From Mucilaginibacter sp. MD40 (GTDB taxonomy: Bacteria; Bacteroidota; Bacteroidia; Sphingobacteriales; Sphingobacteriaceae): a DNA stretch of 64,000 nucleotides. Below are positions 25,461 to 34,393 of the stretch, one piece after another (the stretch's first letter is position 1; the number at the start of each line of letters is the position of its first letter). The stretch covers positions 750,712 to 814,711 of the forward strand of contig NZ_NRSW01000001.1 in NCBI RefSeq assembly GCF_002288635.1, written 5' to 3'. The notes beneath the pieces are model-generated. The model was not told where the DNA came from, did not search any database, and was given only the letters and a program-made list of their open reading frames with translations. A program made the position numbers and the translations under genes.

Positions 25461-27734
25461 TTACAGCTTAAATTTCCCTTTTAAGGCGGCAAGCTTTAAG
25501 GCCATATCTGTTTCAGGTTCGGCTTTTTGCTGAGGCCTCGTGTTAAAATTCTTACCGGCAGGGCGGTTTTCTTTAGGGCGATTATTACTATTTGCAGCCT
25601 GCTCGCGCTTCTCCGTTTCCTTCATACTTAACGAAATACGCTTACGGTTAACATCAACTTCGGTAACGGTTACTTCCACGCGCTGATGAACTTTCAGGAC
25701 CTCGTTGGGGTCTTTGATGAAACGATTGGTGATCTGGCTCAAATGCACCAAACCATCCTGGTGAACGCCTATATCCACAAAAGCTCCAAAGTTGGTAATG
25801 TTAGTGACGATGCCGGGCAGTTTCATCCCTACTTTAAGATCGCTAATGGCATTAACACCTTCGGTAAAGCTAAACGCCTCAAATTGCTCACGCGGGTCGC
25901 GACCAGGCTTGGCCAGCTCGGCCATAATATCGTTAAGGGTTGGTAAGCCCACGGTATCAGAAATATATTTCTGCAATGGGATGGAAGCACGCAGCTTTTG
26001 ATCACGCATCAGATCGCGGACGCTGCATTTCAGGTCGGCAGCCATTTGTTCTACCAGGGCATAACGCTCCGGGTGAACGGCACTTTCGTCAAGCGGGTTC
26101 TCCGCTCCACGGATGCGAAGGAAACCGGCTGCCTGCTCAAAGGCTTTATCGCCAAGGCGCGCCACTTTCTTCAATTGGCTACGCTGCTTAAAGGCACCGT
26201 TCTGGTTACGATAGTCCACAATATTCTGTGCCAGTTGCGGACCAAGTCCTGATATATATGACAGTATTTGTTTTGATGCCGTGTTCAATTCAACACCTAC
26301 GGCGTTCACACAACTGATAACGGTATCATCCAGCGATGTTTGCAGTTTATTCTGGTCTACATCGTGCTGGTATTGGCCAACACCGATAGATTTTGGGTCT
26401 ATCTTAACCAATTCCGCAAGCGGGTCCATCAAACGGCGACCGATCGACACCGCACCCCGCACGGTAACATCTTGGTCCGGGAATTCTTCACGGGCCACTT
26501 CAGATGCCGAGTAGATGGATGCGCCGCTCTCGTTTACCATCACAATGGTAGTACCCGGTAGGTTTAGCTTACGAACAAAAACCTCTGTTTCGCGGCCTGC
26601 AGTACCATTACCAATGGCAATAGCTTCTATATCGTATTTTTTAAACAGGTGCTCAATTGTCTTTTCTGCTTCGCGTGCCTGGCCGACTCCGGTATGCGGA
26701 AAAATGGCGGTATACTCTAACAGCTTACCCTGCTCATCCAGGCAAACCACTTTGCAACCCGTACGGAACCCGGGGTCGATAGCCATCATGCGTTTCTGCC
26801 CAAGCGGGGCACTTAACAACAGCTGACGAGCATTCTCCGCAAATACGCGGATGGCTTCTTCATCCGCGTTCTTTTTAGTGAGCAGGCGTATCTCAGTTTC
26901 CATCGATGGCTTGAGCAAGCGCTTATAGCCATCAGCAATAGCCAGTTTCATTTGCGCAGCTGCTGCGTTGTTAGCAGTGATAAACTCGCGCTCTAACAGG
27001 TCAATGGCATCCTCTTCGGCCGGTTTGATATCCAACCACAGTATTTCTTCCTTTTCGCCGCGGCGCATGGCCAGCACGCGGTGCGATGGCGCGGATTTAA
27101 CCGGCTCTGTCCAGTCGAAATAGTCTTTATATTTAATGCCTGTTTCCTCCTTGCCGGGAATAACCTTCGACTCAAATACGCCTTTTTCGGTAAATAACTG
27201 GCGCATCATAGCACGGGTTTCGGCATTTTCACTAATGTATTCGGCTATGATATCACGAGCACCGGCTAACGCCTCAGCAGTGTCTTTCACTCCTTTTTCT
27301 TCGCCGATGTATTTGGCCGCTTCGCCGTCTACGTCAAAAGTTTTTTGCGCAAGAATGGCATCTGCTAAGGGCTGCAAGCCCTTTTCGCGGGCTGCAGTCG
27401 CGCGGGTTTTGCGCTTTGGGCGGTAAGGCAGGTAAATATCCTCTAAGGCTACCATGGTTTCAGCCGCGTTGACCTGCTGCTGCAGATCGTCTGTTAACTT
27501 ACCCATATCACTTAACGATTTCAGGATAGCTTCGCGGCGTTTATCCAGGTCGCGCAGTTGTTGTACACGGTCGCGGATGGCGGCTACCTGCACCTCATCT
27601 AAACTGCCGGTAAGCTCTTTTCGGTAACGCGATATAAAGGGAACGGTTGCGCCTTCATCAAGCAGGGCAATAGTTGCCGCCACCTGTTTGCTGCCAACAG
27701 AAAGTTCCTGTGCTATTTTAATATTGTATTCCAT
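25461..27734 (-). CDS. tex: Tex family RNA-binding transcription accessory protein
   Basis: 757 aa, full length for Tex. Order: N-terminal helical Tex domain (SVGSKQVAATIALLDEGATVPFISRYRKE), YqgF-like domain (AIDPGFRTGCKVVCLDE), helix-hairpin-helix region (LGPQLAQNIVDYRNQNGAF), and an S1 RNA-binding domain at about 630-700 (GIVTNITNFGAFVDIGVHQDGLVHLS). The last 55 residues are a low-complexity, Asn/Pro-rich tail. Tex binds nucleic acid and influences transcription and rRNA quality control. A 14-bp motif (GATTTCACCGATTA) lies in its leader at 27743. Confidence 0.95.
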   Translation of the reverse strand: MEYNIKIAQELSVGSKQVAATIALLDEGATVPFISRYRKELTGSLDEVQVAAIRDRVQQLRDLDKRREAILKSLSDMGKLTDDLQQQVNAAETMVALEDIYLPYRPKRKTRATAAREKGLQPLADAILAQKTFDVDGEAAKYIGEEKGVKDTAEALAGARDIIAEYISENAETRAMMRQLFTEKGVFESKVIPGKEETGIKYKDYFDWTEPVKSAPSHRVLAMRRGEKEEILWLDIKPAEEDAIDLLEREFITANNAAAAQMKLAIADGYKRLLKPSMETEIRLLTKKNADEEAIRVFAENARQLLLSAPLGQKRMMAIDPGFRTGCKVVCLDEQGKLLEYTAIFPHTGVGQAREAEKTIEHLFKKYDIEAIAIGNGTAGRETEVFVRKLNLPGTTIVMVNESGASIYSASEVAREEFPDQDVTVRGAVSIGRRLMDPLAELVKIDPKSIGVGQYQHDVDQNKLQTSLDDTVISCVNAVGVELNTASKQILSYISGLGPQLAQNIVDYRNQNGAFKQRSQLKKVARLGDKAFEQAAGFLRIRGAENPLDESAVHPERYALVEQMAADLKCSVRDLMRDQKLRASIPLQKYISDTVGLPTLNDIMAELAKPGRDPREQFEAFSFTEGVNAISDLKVGMKLPGIVTNITNFGAFVDIGVHQDGLVHLSQITNRFIKDPNEVLKVHQRVEVTVTEVDVNRKRISLSMKETEKREQAANSNNRPKENRPAGKNFNTRPQQKAEPETDMALKLAALKGKFKL

Positions 27735-27854
27735 GGTTGTGTGATTTCACCGATTATTTAAGGATTGCTCCGATGTTGATTTTGTAATTCACTGAGGCAA
27801 TTCAAAAATAACAGGATTGCGAAGTTGAGGGTAATTGAGAAGAAAAGCAATTGA

Positions 27855-27890
27855 AAAATTAAGGCAGAGCTGTCATGAACTCTGCCTTAA
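27855..27890 (-). terminator. Rho-independent terminator of polA
   Basis: Stem of 11 bp (27859-27869 with 27880-27890), 10-nt loop, followed by T residues on the minus strand. It starts 26 bp after the polA stop. Confidence 0.85.
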
Positions 27891-27915
27891 AGGATTATTT
27901 TTCGATTACAATATA

Positions 27916-30726
27916 TTAATGCGCTTCCAGCCAATTTGATCCCGTGCCTATCTCAACCATAATCGGCACCTCTGTTTTGATGGCGTTCTTCATGTTCTCG
28001 GTGATGATCGGTTTGATAATGTCGAGCTCGCTTTTCACTACATCAAACACCAACTCGTCATGCACCTGCATGGTCATTTTTGACTGCAGGTTTTTGGCTT
28101 TCATTTCACGGTGAATGTTGATCATGGCAATCTTGATCATATCCGCAGCTGAACCCTGTATAGGCGCGTTGATGGCATTTCGCTCGGCAAAGCCGCGCAC
28201 GGTTGCGTTGGCCGAATTGATATCGCGCAGATAACGGCGGCGGCCCATCAGCGTAGTCACATAACCGTTCTCGCGGGCAAAGTTCATGGTATCGCTCATG
28301 TATTGCTTAATGCCCGGGTACTGTGCAAAATATTGCTCTATAATATCTGCAGCTTCTTTGCGTGGTATGCCCAGGTTTTGTGATAGCCCGAATGCTGACT
28401 GCCCGTAAATGATACCGAAGTTAACCGCCTTTGCATTGCGGCGCTGTGTACCATCCACTTCCCCTAAAGCCACGCCATAAACTTTGGCAGCAGTAGCGGT
28501 ATGGATGTCAACATTATCAATAAAGGCCTGGCACATGTTGGGGTCTTTACTTATCTCGGCGATGATGCGCAACTCGATCTGCGAATAATCCGCCGAAACG
28601 ATGATGTGGTTTTCATCCCTTGGAATAAACGCTTTGCGCACTTCACGGCCGCGCTCTGTACGGATAGGGATATTCTGCAGGTTAGGGTTGGTTGAACTTA
28701 AACGGCCCGTTGCCGCTACCGCCTGGTTATATGAGGTATGTACACGACCTGTTTTGACATTCACCATGGTTGGCAGGGCATCTACGTAGGTAGATTTTAG
28801 TTTCTGCAACTGGCGAAAATCCAGTATATCACGCACAATGTCGCTCTTGGCAGCCAACGCCATCAACACATCCTCGCCGGTTTGGTACTGGCCGGTTTTG
28901 GTTTTTTTAGCTTTAGGGTCGAGCATTAGCTTTTCAAACAACACCTCGCCTAATTGCTTTGGCGATGCAATGTTAAAACGCACGCCGGCCTTTTCATAAA
29001 CTGTTTTTTCCAGTTTGGCTATATCGGTTTCCAGTTCTTTGGAAAACTCACGCAGCGTATCGTTATCTATTCGAACGCCTTCGTGTTCAATATCGGCCAA
29101 TACATATATCAGCGGATTCTCTATCTCGTGCAGTAATTTCTCTGCCTCTACTTCTTTTATTTTGGGCTCAAAAACAGTGCGAAGCTGCAGGGTTACGTCA
29201 GCATCTTCTGCTGCGTAATCTTTTATTTTCTCTATCTCTACATCGCGCATGTTGCCCTGGTTTTTACCTTTAGGGCCAATGAGCTCGGTGATAGAAACAG
29301 GTTTATAGTTTAAGTAGTTTTCAGAAAGGATATCCATGTTGTGGCGGGTATCCGGGTCGATCACATAATGCGCCATCATGGTATCAAACAAGTCGCCTTT
29401 CATTTCCACATCGTACCACTTCAACATCAGGATGTCGAATTTCAGGTTTTGGCCTGTTTTACCGATGGCAGGATCCTCAAAGACAGGTTTAAACTCCGCT
29501 ACTATCTTCTTTGCCTCTGCTTCATCGGCAGGGACAGGTACATACCAGCCGTGGTGATGCTTAACAGCAAACGACAAGCCCACCAATTCGCAAAAGTTAG
29601 CATCAGTACCTGTAGTTTCCGTATCAAAGCAAATGTGTTTTTGCGCTTTTAATACGCTGATCAGTTCCGCGCGTTTTTCAAAAGTATCTGCCAGGATATA
29701 CTCGTGCTCAATGGTATTGATATTCTTGATCTCTACCGGAGCGGGTGGCTCATAAATATCCTCAACATCAACCGTAAGTGTGGTACGGCCGCCTGCAACC
29801 GGGTTACCAAAAAGATCGGTTTGTACAGTCACCGCCCGTGTTTCGGTGATGCTGAAATCATCGCCGAATACCCTTCGGCCCAGCGTACGGAACTCCAACT
29901 CGGCAAATAGCGGCTCCAGCAAGTCTTTACTTGGCGCGCACATCTCCAAACCGGCCTCATCCAGTTCAACCGGAACATCTAACAGAATTGTAGCCAGTTT
30001 TTTGGAAAGCAAGCCCTGCTCGGCATATTTCTCCACATTCTCCCTCATTTTGCCCTTTAACTCGTGGCTGTGGGCAATAATGTTTTCCATGGAGCCATAC
30101 TGTTTAATAAGCGCCTTGGCTGTTTTTTCGCCAATGCCCGGGATGCCGGGGATATTGTCCACCGCATCACCCCAAAGGCCCAATATATCAATCACCTGTT
30201 CAACATGTTCCACTTCCCACTTTTTGCAAACCTCTTCAACACCCAAGATCTCCATATCATTACCCATGCGGGCTGGTTTGTAAATCTTGATGTTTTCAGA
30301 CACCAGTTGTGCAAAATCCTTATCGGGGGTCATGCAATATACCTGATAACCTTTCTTTTCAGCCTTTTTAGCAAGGGTACCGATAATGTCATCAGCCTCG
30401 TAGCCATCTGATGTGATGAGTGGTATGTTGAACCCAAGCACTACTTTAAAAATATAGGGCAGTGCCTTAGACAGGTCCTCGGGCATAGCCTCGCGATGGG
30501 CTTTGTAATGTTCGTAATCGGTATGGCGCTCGGTTGGGGCATCAGTGTCAAATACCACCGCCATGTGGGTTGGCTTCTCCTTTTTAAGCACATCAAGCAG
30601 GGTATTGGTAAAACCCATTACCGCAGAGGTGTTTAAACCACCCGATGTAAAGCGCGGACTTTTACTTAATGCAAAATGAGCCCGGTATATCAGGGCCATA
30701 CCATCTAAAAGGAAGAGCTTCTTCAT
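27916..30726 (-). CDS. polA: DNA polymerase I
   Basis: 936 aa with all three domains: 5'-3' exonuclease (1 to about 290; ATG begins MKKLFLLDGMALIYRAHFAL, GDAVDNIPGIPGIGEKTA), 3'-5' proofreading exonuclease with intact FDTETTGTD (about 365), and polymerase domain with motif A VSADYSQIELR, the O-helix phrase RRNAKAVNFGIIYGQSAFGL and motif C QVHDELVFDV. All catalytic residues appear intact. It is monocistronic with a terminator behind it; the leader region contains inverted copies of a 14-bp repeat shared with tex. Confidence 0.98.
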   Translation of the reverse strand: MKKLFLLDGMALIYRAHFALSKSPRFTSGGLNTSAVMGFTNTLLDVLKKEKPTHMAVVFDTDAPTERHTDYEHYKAHREAMPEDLSKALPYIFKVVLGFNIPLITSDGYEADDIIGTLAKKAEKKGYQVYCMTPDKDFAQLVSENIKIYKPARMGNDMEILGVEEVCKKWEVEHVEQVIDILGLWGDAVDNIPGIPGIGEKTAKALIKQYGSMENIIAHSHELKGKMRENVEKYAEQGLLSKKLATILLDVPVELDEAGLEMCAPSKDLLEPLFAELEFRTLGRRVFGDDFSITETRAVTVQTDLFGNPVAGGRTTLTVDVEDIYEPPAPVEIKNINTIEHEYILADTFEKRAELISVLKAQKHICFDTETTGTDANFCELVGLSFAVKHHHGWYVPVPADEAEAKKIVAEFKPVFEDPAIGKTGQNLKFDILMLKWYDVEMKGDLFDTMMAHYVIDPDTRHNMDILSENYLNYKPVSITELIGPKGKNQGNMRDVEIEKIKDYAAEDADVTLQLRTVFEPKIKEVEAEKLLHEIENPLIYVLADIEHEGVRIDNDTLREFSKELETDIAKLEKTVYEKAGVRFNIASPKQLGEVLFEKLMLDPKAKKTKTGQYQTGEDVLMALAAKSDIVRDILDFRQLQKLKSTYVDALPTMVNVKTGRVHTSYNQAVAATGRLSSTNPNLQNIPIRTERGREVRKAFIPRDENHIIVSADYSQIELRIIAEISKDPNMCQAFIDNVDIHTATAAKVYGVALGEVDGTQRRNAKAVNFGIIYGQSAFGLSQNLGIPRKEAADIIEQYFAQYPGIKQYMSDTMNFARENGYVTTLMGRRRYLRDINSANATVRGFAERNAINAPIQGSAADMIKIAMINIHREMKAKNLQSKMTMQVHDELVFDVVKSELDIIKPIITENMKNAIKTEVPIMVEIGTGSNWLEAH

Positions 30727-30736
30727 ATTTATTGAT

Positions 30737-30884
30737 GATTACACTGATTATTGATGCGATGTCACCGATTGCAGTGTCATGGCACCTAACTCAATGCGAT
30801 TGTTCAGATTACTATGTTTTCAAAAATACGATTTATGGTTGATGAGTAACTAATCGGTGAAATCATTTTCAAGTCGGTGAAATC
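30737..30884. repeat. Inverted repeat between polA and tag
   Basis: Variants of the 14-bp motif GATTTCACCGATTA occur in one direction at 30737-30750 and 30758-30771 and in the other at 30851-30864 and 30872-30884. The pairs could bring polA's leader into a hairpin of about 150 bp. A further copy is at 27743-27756 in front of tex. Confidence 0.6.
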
Positions 30885-30886
30885 TT

Positions 30887-31459
30887 CTATCTGAAAGAGC
30901 ACTCCGGCACATGATCATTCACCATACCCACCGCCTGCATAAAGGCATAACATATTGTAGTGCCGAAAAACTTAAAACCCCGCTTTTTCATATCCTTACT
31001 AATGGCATCAGACTCTGCAGTACTTACCAACGGACCATGGTAAGCCGTGATGGGTTTCTCGTTGGGCATAAAGCTGTACAGGTAATTATTAAAGGAGCCA
31101 AACTCTTTCTGCACATCTATAAATAATTGCGCGTTACGGATAGCCGAATCGATCTTTAAGCGGTTACGGATAATGCCTGCATCATTAAGCAAACGTTCTT
31201 TGTCCGCCTCCGTAAAGGCGGCTACCTTTTTCACAGCAAAATTGGCAAAGGCTTTGGCATAGTTTTCCCTCCGGCGCAAGATGGTTATCCAGCTAAGGCC
31301 TGCCTGTGCCGCTTCAAGCGTTAAAAACTCAAACAAAACCTTATCGTCATGAGTGGTTTTGCCCCATTCCTTATCATGGTATTCCATATACAGCGGGTCG
31401 GTACCGCACCAGAAGCAGCGGGTAAGTTCAGTTGGCAGTTTTGAGTTGGCAGTTGGCAT
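30887..31459 (-). CDS. tag: DNA-3-methyladenine glycosylase I
   Basis: 190 aa of the Tag family: RCFWCGTDPLYMEYHDKEWG (zinc Cys and N-terminal His), AGLSWITILRRRENY with the catalytic-type Glu, and the C-terminal YAFMQAVGMVNDHVPECSF. Tag removes 3-methyladenine from DNA. The first dozen residues (MPTANSKLPTEL) come from a local repeat of TGCCAACT units rather than from the conserved family start; no other ATG precedes the CFWCG motif, so the start seems to have been captured by repeat sequence. Confidence 0.92.
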   Translation of the reverse strand: MPTANSKLPTELTRCFWCGTDPLYMEYHDKEWGKTTHDDKVLFEFLTLEAAQAGLSWITILRRRENYAKAFANFAVKKVAAFTEADKERLLNDAGIIRNRLKIDSAIRNAQLFIDVQKEFGSFNNYLYSFMPNEKPITAYHGPLVSTAESDAISKDMKKRGFKFFGTTICYAFMQAVGMVNDHVPECSFR

Positions 31460-31475
31460 AGTTCAATATTAATGT

Positions 31476-31615
31476 TGTCATTGTGAGGAGGGAAGCGACG
31501 TGGCAATATCAGAGGACATGTGGACATACTGAGATTATTGATGTATATACTTTAAGAATATTTGTATCAATGAGCTCCCTTCGGTCGGTTGTCCACGCTA
31601 TCGGTCGCAATGACA
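31476..31615. repeat. MITE/REP-like element with terminal inverted repeats
   Basis: TGTCATTGTGA at 31476-31486 and TCGCAATGACA at 31605-31615 are inverted with 10 of 11 positions matching. The 140-bp element has no ORF. Its left part (GAGGAGGGAAGCGACGTGGC) is of a kind I recall as frequent in Mucilaginibacter intergenic regions; copy number is not checkable here. Confidence 0.55.
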
Positions 31616-31624
31616 TGGTGAAGA

Positions 31625-31969
31625 TTATAAATCGTTTAACTCATCCCAATATTCTACGGCACGGCGATAATGCGGAATAACAATAGAGCCGCCCACCAGG
31701 TTAGCTATCATAAATACCTCGTTCATTTCATCGTGGTTTACACCGGCTTCGTGGCATTTGCCAAGGTGGTATTTGATGCAGTCGTCGCAGCGTAGCACCA
31801 TGGATGCTACCAGGCCAAGCATTTCTTTGGTTTTTACATCCAGCGCACCATCGGCGTAAGTGGTGGCATCCAGCGCAAAAAAGCGTTTTATGTTGGTGTT
31901 GGCGGTTTCCATTATCCTGTCGTTCATTTTTGTACGATAGGCTTCAAAGTCGTTTATCAGTTGTCCCAT
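31625..31969 (-). CDS. Carboxymuconolactone decarboxylase/AhpD-like protein
   Basis: 114 aa of the CMD family, with MLGLVASMVLRCDDCIKYHL: redox-type Cys61 and Cys64 followed by His68, the AhpD-like CxxC-x3-H signature. Such proteins often act as alkylhydroperoxidases or thiol-disulfide carriers. Length is that of a single-domain member. It stands alone, separated from tag by the MITE-like element, so context adds nothing to substrate identity. Confidence 0.88.
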   Translation of the reverse strand: MGQLINDFEAYRTKMNDRIMETANTNIKRFFALDATTYADGALDVKTKEMLGLVASMVLRCDDCIKYHLGKCHEAGVNHDEMNEVFMIANLVGGSIVIPHYRRAVEYWDELNDL

Positions 31970-32045
31970 GAGATTTATTTTAGCGTCTCTAAAATGGGTT
32001 CTTTTTTGTTAATTAGCGCAAAATTTAATCAACCTTTACGCTCAC

Positions 32046-33284
32046 ATGAAATTTTTCAGCTCCTTGTTTGTTTTTAGCTTCCTTTTTATAACGAGTGTAT
32101 TTTCTCAAAGTAATTTTAAGCCAGGTTATTTCTTAACTACTCAAAATGATACCGTAAAAGGATTTATCAACTACCGCGAGTGGGACCAAAACCCTAAACA
32201 GGTTATTTTTAAACCGGCCTTAAATTCGCCTTCGCAGAATATAACATTAAATAACGCGAACGGATTTGGAGTAAACGGATTTGAATACTACACCAAAGCA
32301 ATTGTAAAGGTAAGCACAAGCCTGGAGAGCTTGGCCGAATTACCGCGGGATGTAGATACTACCTACCGTGTTGATACCGCCTTCCTTAAAATTGTTGTAA
32401 ACGGCAGTAAACTCATATTTTATACCTACAACACGAATATAAAACCTGTTTACTATGTAGGCAACAGAAGCACAGGAGAAATTACACCACTGAAAAGGTA
32501 TGTGTACCTTGATGAGAATGGAACTATAAAAAACTTAGATATTTTCAGGAGCCAGCTTATAGGTCTGGCTATGCTTAACCAGCCCGGTAACCAAAAGCTT
32601 CAGGATATAATTGCCAGCGTTAAATATGATGAGTATCAGCTGGCCAATATTGTAGCGTTAATTAATGGTTATCCTAAAACAAAAAAAGTAATAATCAATA
32701 ACGGTGCAACACGTTTTTTTGCCGGGGCTGGTGTTGGGTTTTCAACGCTCAAGTTTAGCGGTGATGTAGCTCCATTTTCAAATGGTGCATCGGCGCGTTC
32801 AGTAACGCCAATCGTATCCGCCGGCTTAGATTTTTTAGTAAATAAGCAAACCGAAAAGCTAATCATAAGATTTGAGTTGACTGCCACAGGAAAGCATTTT
32901 TCAATTACAGAAATACCTCAGGAAAACAGGTCGAACAGCCTTGACTTTAAATATCTGAACCTCGGCTTTATCCCTCAATTGATGTACAATATTTATTCAA
33001 CAGATAAATTAAAAGTATTCTTAAACGCGGGTTTAGGGTTTAATCTTAATACATACAATAAATATGCTTACGAATTAAATTTTCGTGGAGATATTACCCG
33101 AATGAATAAATTCCCGGAATTTGAAGGATTTGTTTTTACTATACCCATTAAAGCCGGGGTGCAGATTAACAAGCATGTACAAATCTATGGAGGCTATTCG
33201 CTACCTTCTGCTATAACAAGTTACAGTGCGTGGGATGCAAGCGTAGCTACGGTTAGCGGCGGCGTCAACTATTTATTTAAATAA
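32046..33284 (+). CDS. Secreted beta-barrel protein, function unknown
   Basis: 412 aa with a signal peptide (cleaved around VFSQ, residue 20). Residues about 20-220 begin with GYFLTTQNDTVKGFINYREWDQNPKQVIFKP, a phrase I associate with a Bacteroidota-specific family of uncharacterised exported proteins. Residues about 225-412 alternate hydrophobic and polar residues and end LFK, suggesting an 8-stranded outer-membrane barrel (FFAGAGVGFSTLKF, GYSLPSAITSYSAW). The gene is AT-richer than its neighbours. Its stop overlaps the next start by one base (TAATG). Confidence 0.7.
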   Translation: MKFFSSLFVFSFLFITSVFSQSNFKPGYFLTTQNDTVKGFINYREWDQNPKQVIFKPALNSPSQNITLNNANGFGVNGFEYYTKAIVKVSTSLESLAELPRDVDTTYRVDTAFLKIVVNGSKLIFYTYNTNIKPVYYVGNRSTGEITPLKRYVYLDENGTIKNLDIFRSQLIGLAMLNQPGNQKLQDIIASVKYDEYQLANIVALINGYPKTKKVIINNGATRFFAGAGVGFSTLKFSGDVAPFSNGASARSVTPIVSAGLDFLVNKQTEKLIIRFELTATGKHFSITEIPQENRSNSLDFKYLNLGFIPQLMYNIYSTDKLKVFLNAGLGFNLNTYNKYAYELNFRGDITRMNKFPEFEGFVFTIPIKAGVQINKHVQIYGGYSLPSAITSYSAWDASVATVSGGVNYLFK

Positions 33285-33646
33285 TGATCACCTTTACACG
33301 TGTCGACCATTTCCATATCTGCGTACCGCCGGAAAAACTGGAAGAAGCGAAAGCGTTTTATATTGAGATTGTTGGCCTTGGATTGATAGAGCGTCCGGAT
33401 CACCTGTTTTCGTCCGCAGGTTATTGGTTTAACATCGGCAATGTACAGTTACACATTGGCGTTGAGCCGGCCCTGCCGCGCAGTATAAGGCATACTGCTT
33501 TTGAAGTGGAGGATGTTGATGCAGCGCGACAATTGCTACAGGAAAACAGCATTGAAATTATTGAAGAACCTGTGATACCGGGCAGGCGCCGTTTTGCCTT
33601 TATTGATCCGTTTGGCAACCGCATGGAATTATTACAACTTATATAA
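33284..33646 (+). CDS. VOC (glyoxalase/dioxygenase) family protein
   Basis: 120 aa with two beta-alpha-beta-beta-beta halves. Metal-site candidates are His9 in VDHFHICV, His59 in NVQLHIGV and Glu in FGNRMELLQ, matching the glyoxalase/bleomycin-resistance fold. The specific reaction cannot be told. It is translationally coupled to the upstream barrel protein (shared base), an odd pairing of a cytosolic enzyme fold with an exported protein. Confidence 0.88.
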   Translation: MITFTRVDHFHICVPPEKLEEAKAFYIEIVGLGLIERPDHLFSSAGYWFNIGNVQLHIGVEPALPRSIRHTAFEVEDVDAARQLLQENSIEIIEEPVIPGRRRFAFIDPFGNRMELLQLI

Positions 33647-33700
33647 CTATTCCGGTTGGTTGGCCCAGTTTATGTTTTTTCGCATAATAAAACGCGAATA

Positions 33701-34072
33701 ATGAAACTGATATCTCCCAATCTGCATGGCATTATAGATTATTTTCTGATCATTTTTTTATTCCTTTCGCCCATAGTGTTTAATATGACCACCGATACAG
33801 GTGCGCAGATTTACACACTGGCTGTTGTACAACTAGTACTTACTGTTGCCACGAACTATAGTTTTGGCATATTTAGGGCTATTCCTTTAAAGGTACATGG
33901 CATTATAGAACTGTTGCTAAGCGCCGGTATGGTTGTGGCATCGTTCACCATACTGCAATACGATGAGCGTTCGAGAGGATTTTATGCTGGAGTGGGCATA
34001 TTTTGGTTTATTGTGGTAGTATTTACCAATTACGATAAAAGCAAAGATGGCATTAAAGCGCCAATTCTATAG
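33701..34072 (+). CDS. Small four-helix membrane protein (SPW-like)
   Basis: 123 aa from the ATG at 33701, chosen because MKLISPNLHGIIDY begins the conserved part; the longer frame from 33656 has no membrane or signal logic. About four hydrophobic helices, with two HGIIDYF/HGIIELL repeats that mark an internal duplication, as in SPW-repeat membrane proteins. Function unknown. Its 3' end overlaps the convergent alkyltransferase-like gene by 20 bp. Confidence 0.75.
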   Translation: MKLISPNLHGIIDYFLIIFLFLSPIVFNMTTDTGAQIYTLAVVQLVLTVATNYSFGIFRAIPLKVHGIIELLLSAGMVVASFTILQYDERSRGFYAGVGIFWFIVVVFTNYDKSKDGIKAPIL

Positions 34073-34385
34073 CCGGATCCCAAAACACGGCTTTAAAGTT
34101 TTGTACCTGGTTATCGGCAACCTCTATACCTTCGATTTCCAGCAACTGCTGCATCGTATTACCGCCGAAATGAAATTTGCCCGTAAGCAACCCGTGCCGG
34201 TTTACAACTCGATGTGCAGGTACTGGAGGGTTTGCTGTCCCCGCTACCTGCATGGCATACCCTACCACCCTTGATGATCTCTTAGCACCCAGGTACGCGG
34301 CCACAGAGCCATAGGAAGTAACCCTTCCCCTGGGTACCTGGCGTACTACGTCGTACACATTATCAAAAAAGTTGTAATCGGCCAT
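34053..34385 (-). CDS. Alkyltransferase-like protein (ATL), MGMT fold without catalytic Cys
   Basis: 110 aa of the O6-methylguanine transferase DNA-binding domain: VPRGRVTSYGSVAAYLG, RVVGYAM and the active-site loop VPAHRVVNRHGLLTG. Active MGMTs have PCHR; here Ala57 replaces Cys, so the protein cannot accept an alkyl group and is best called an ATL, which flags O6-alkylguanine for nucleotide excision repair. The same strand carries trmB 8 bp upstream. Confidence 0.9.
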   Translation of the reverse strand: MADYNFFDNVYDVVRQVPRGRVTSYGSVAAYLGAKRSSRVVGYAMQVAGTANPPVPAHRVVNRHGLLTGKFHFGGNTMQQLLEIEGIEVADNQVQNFKAVFWDPAIELAL

Positions 34386-34393
34386 TGCTTATC

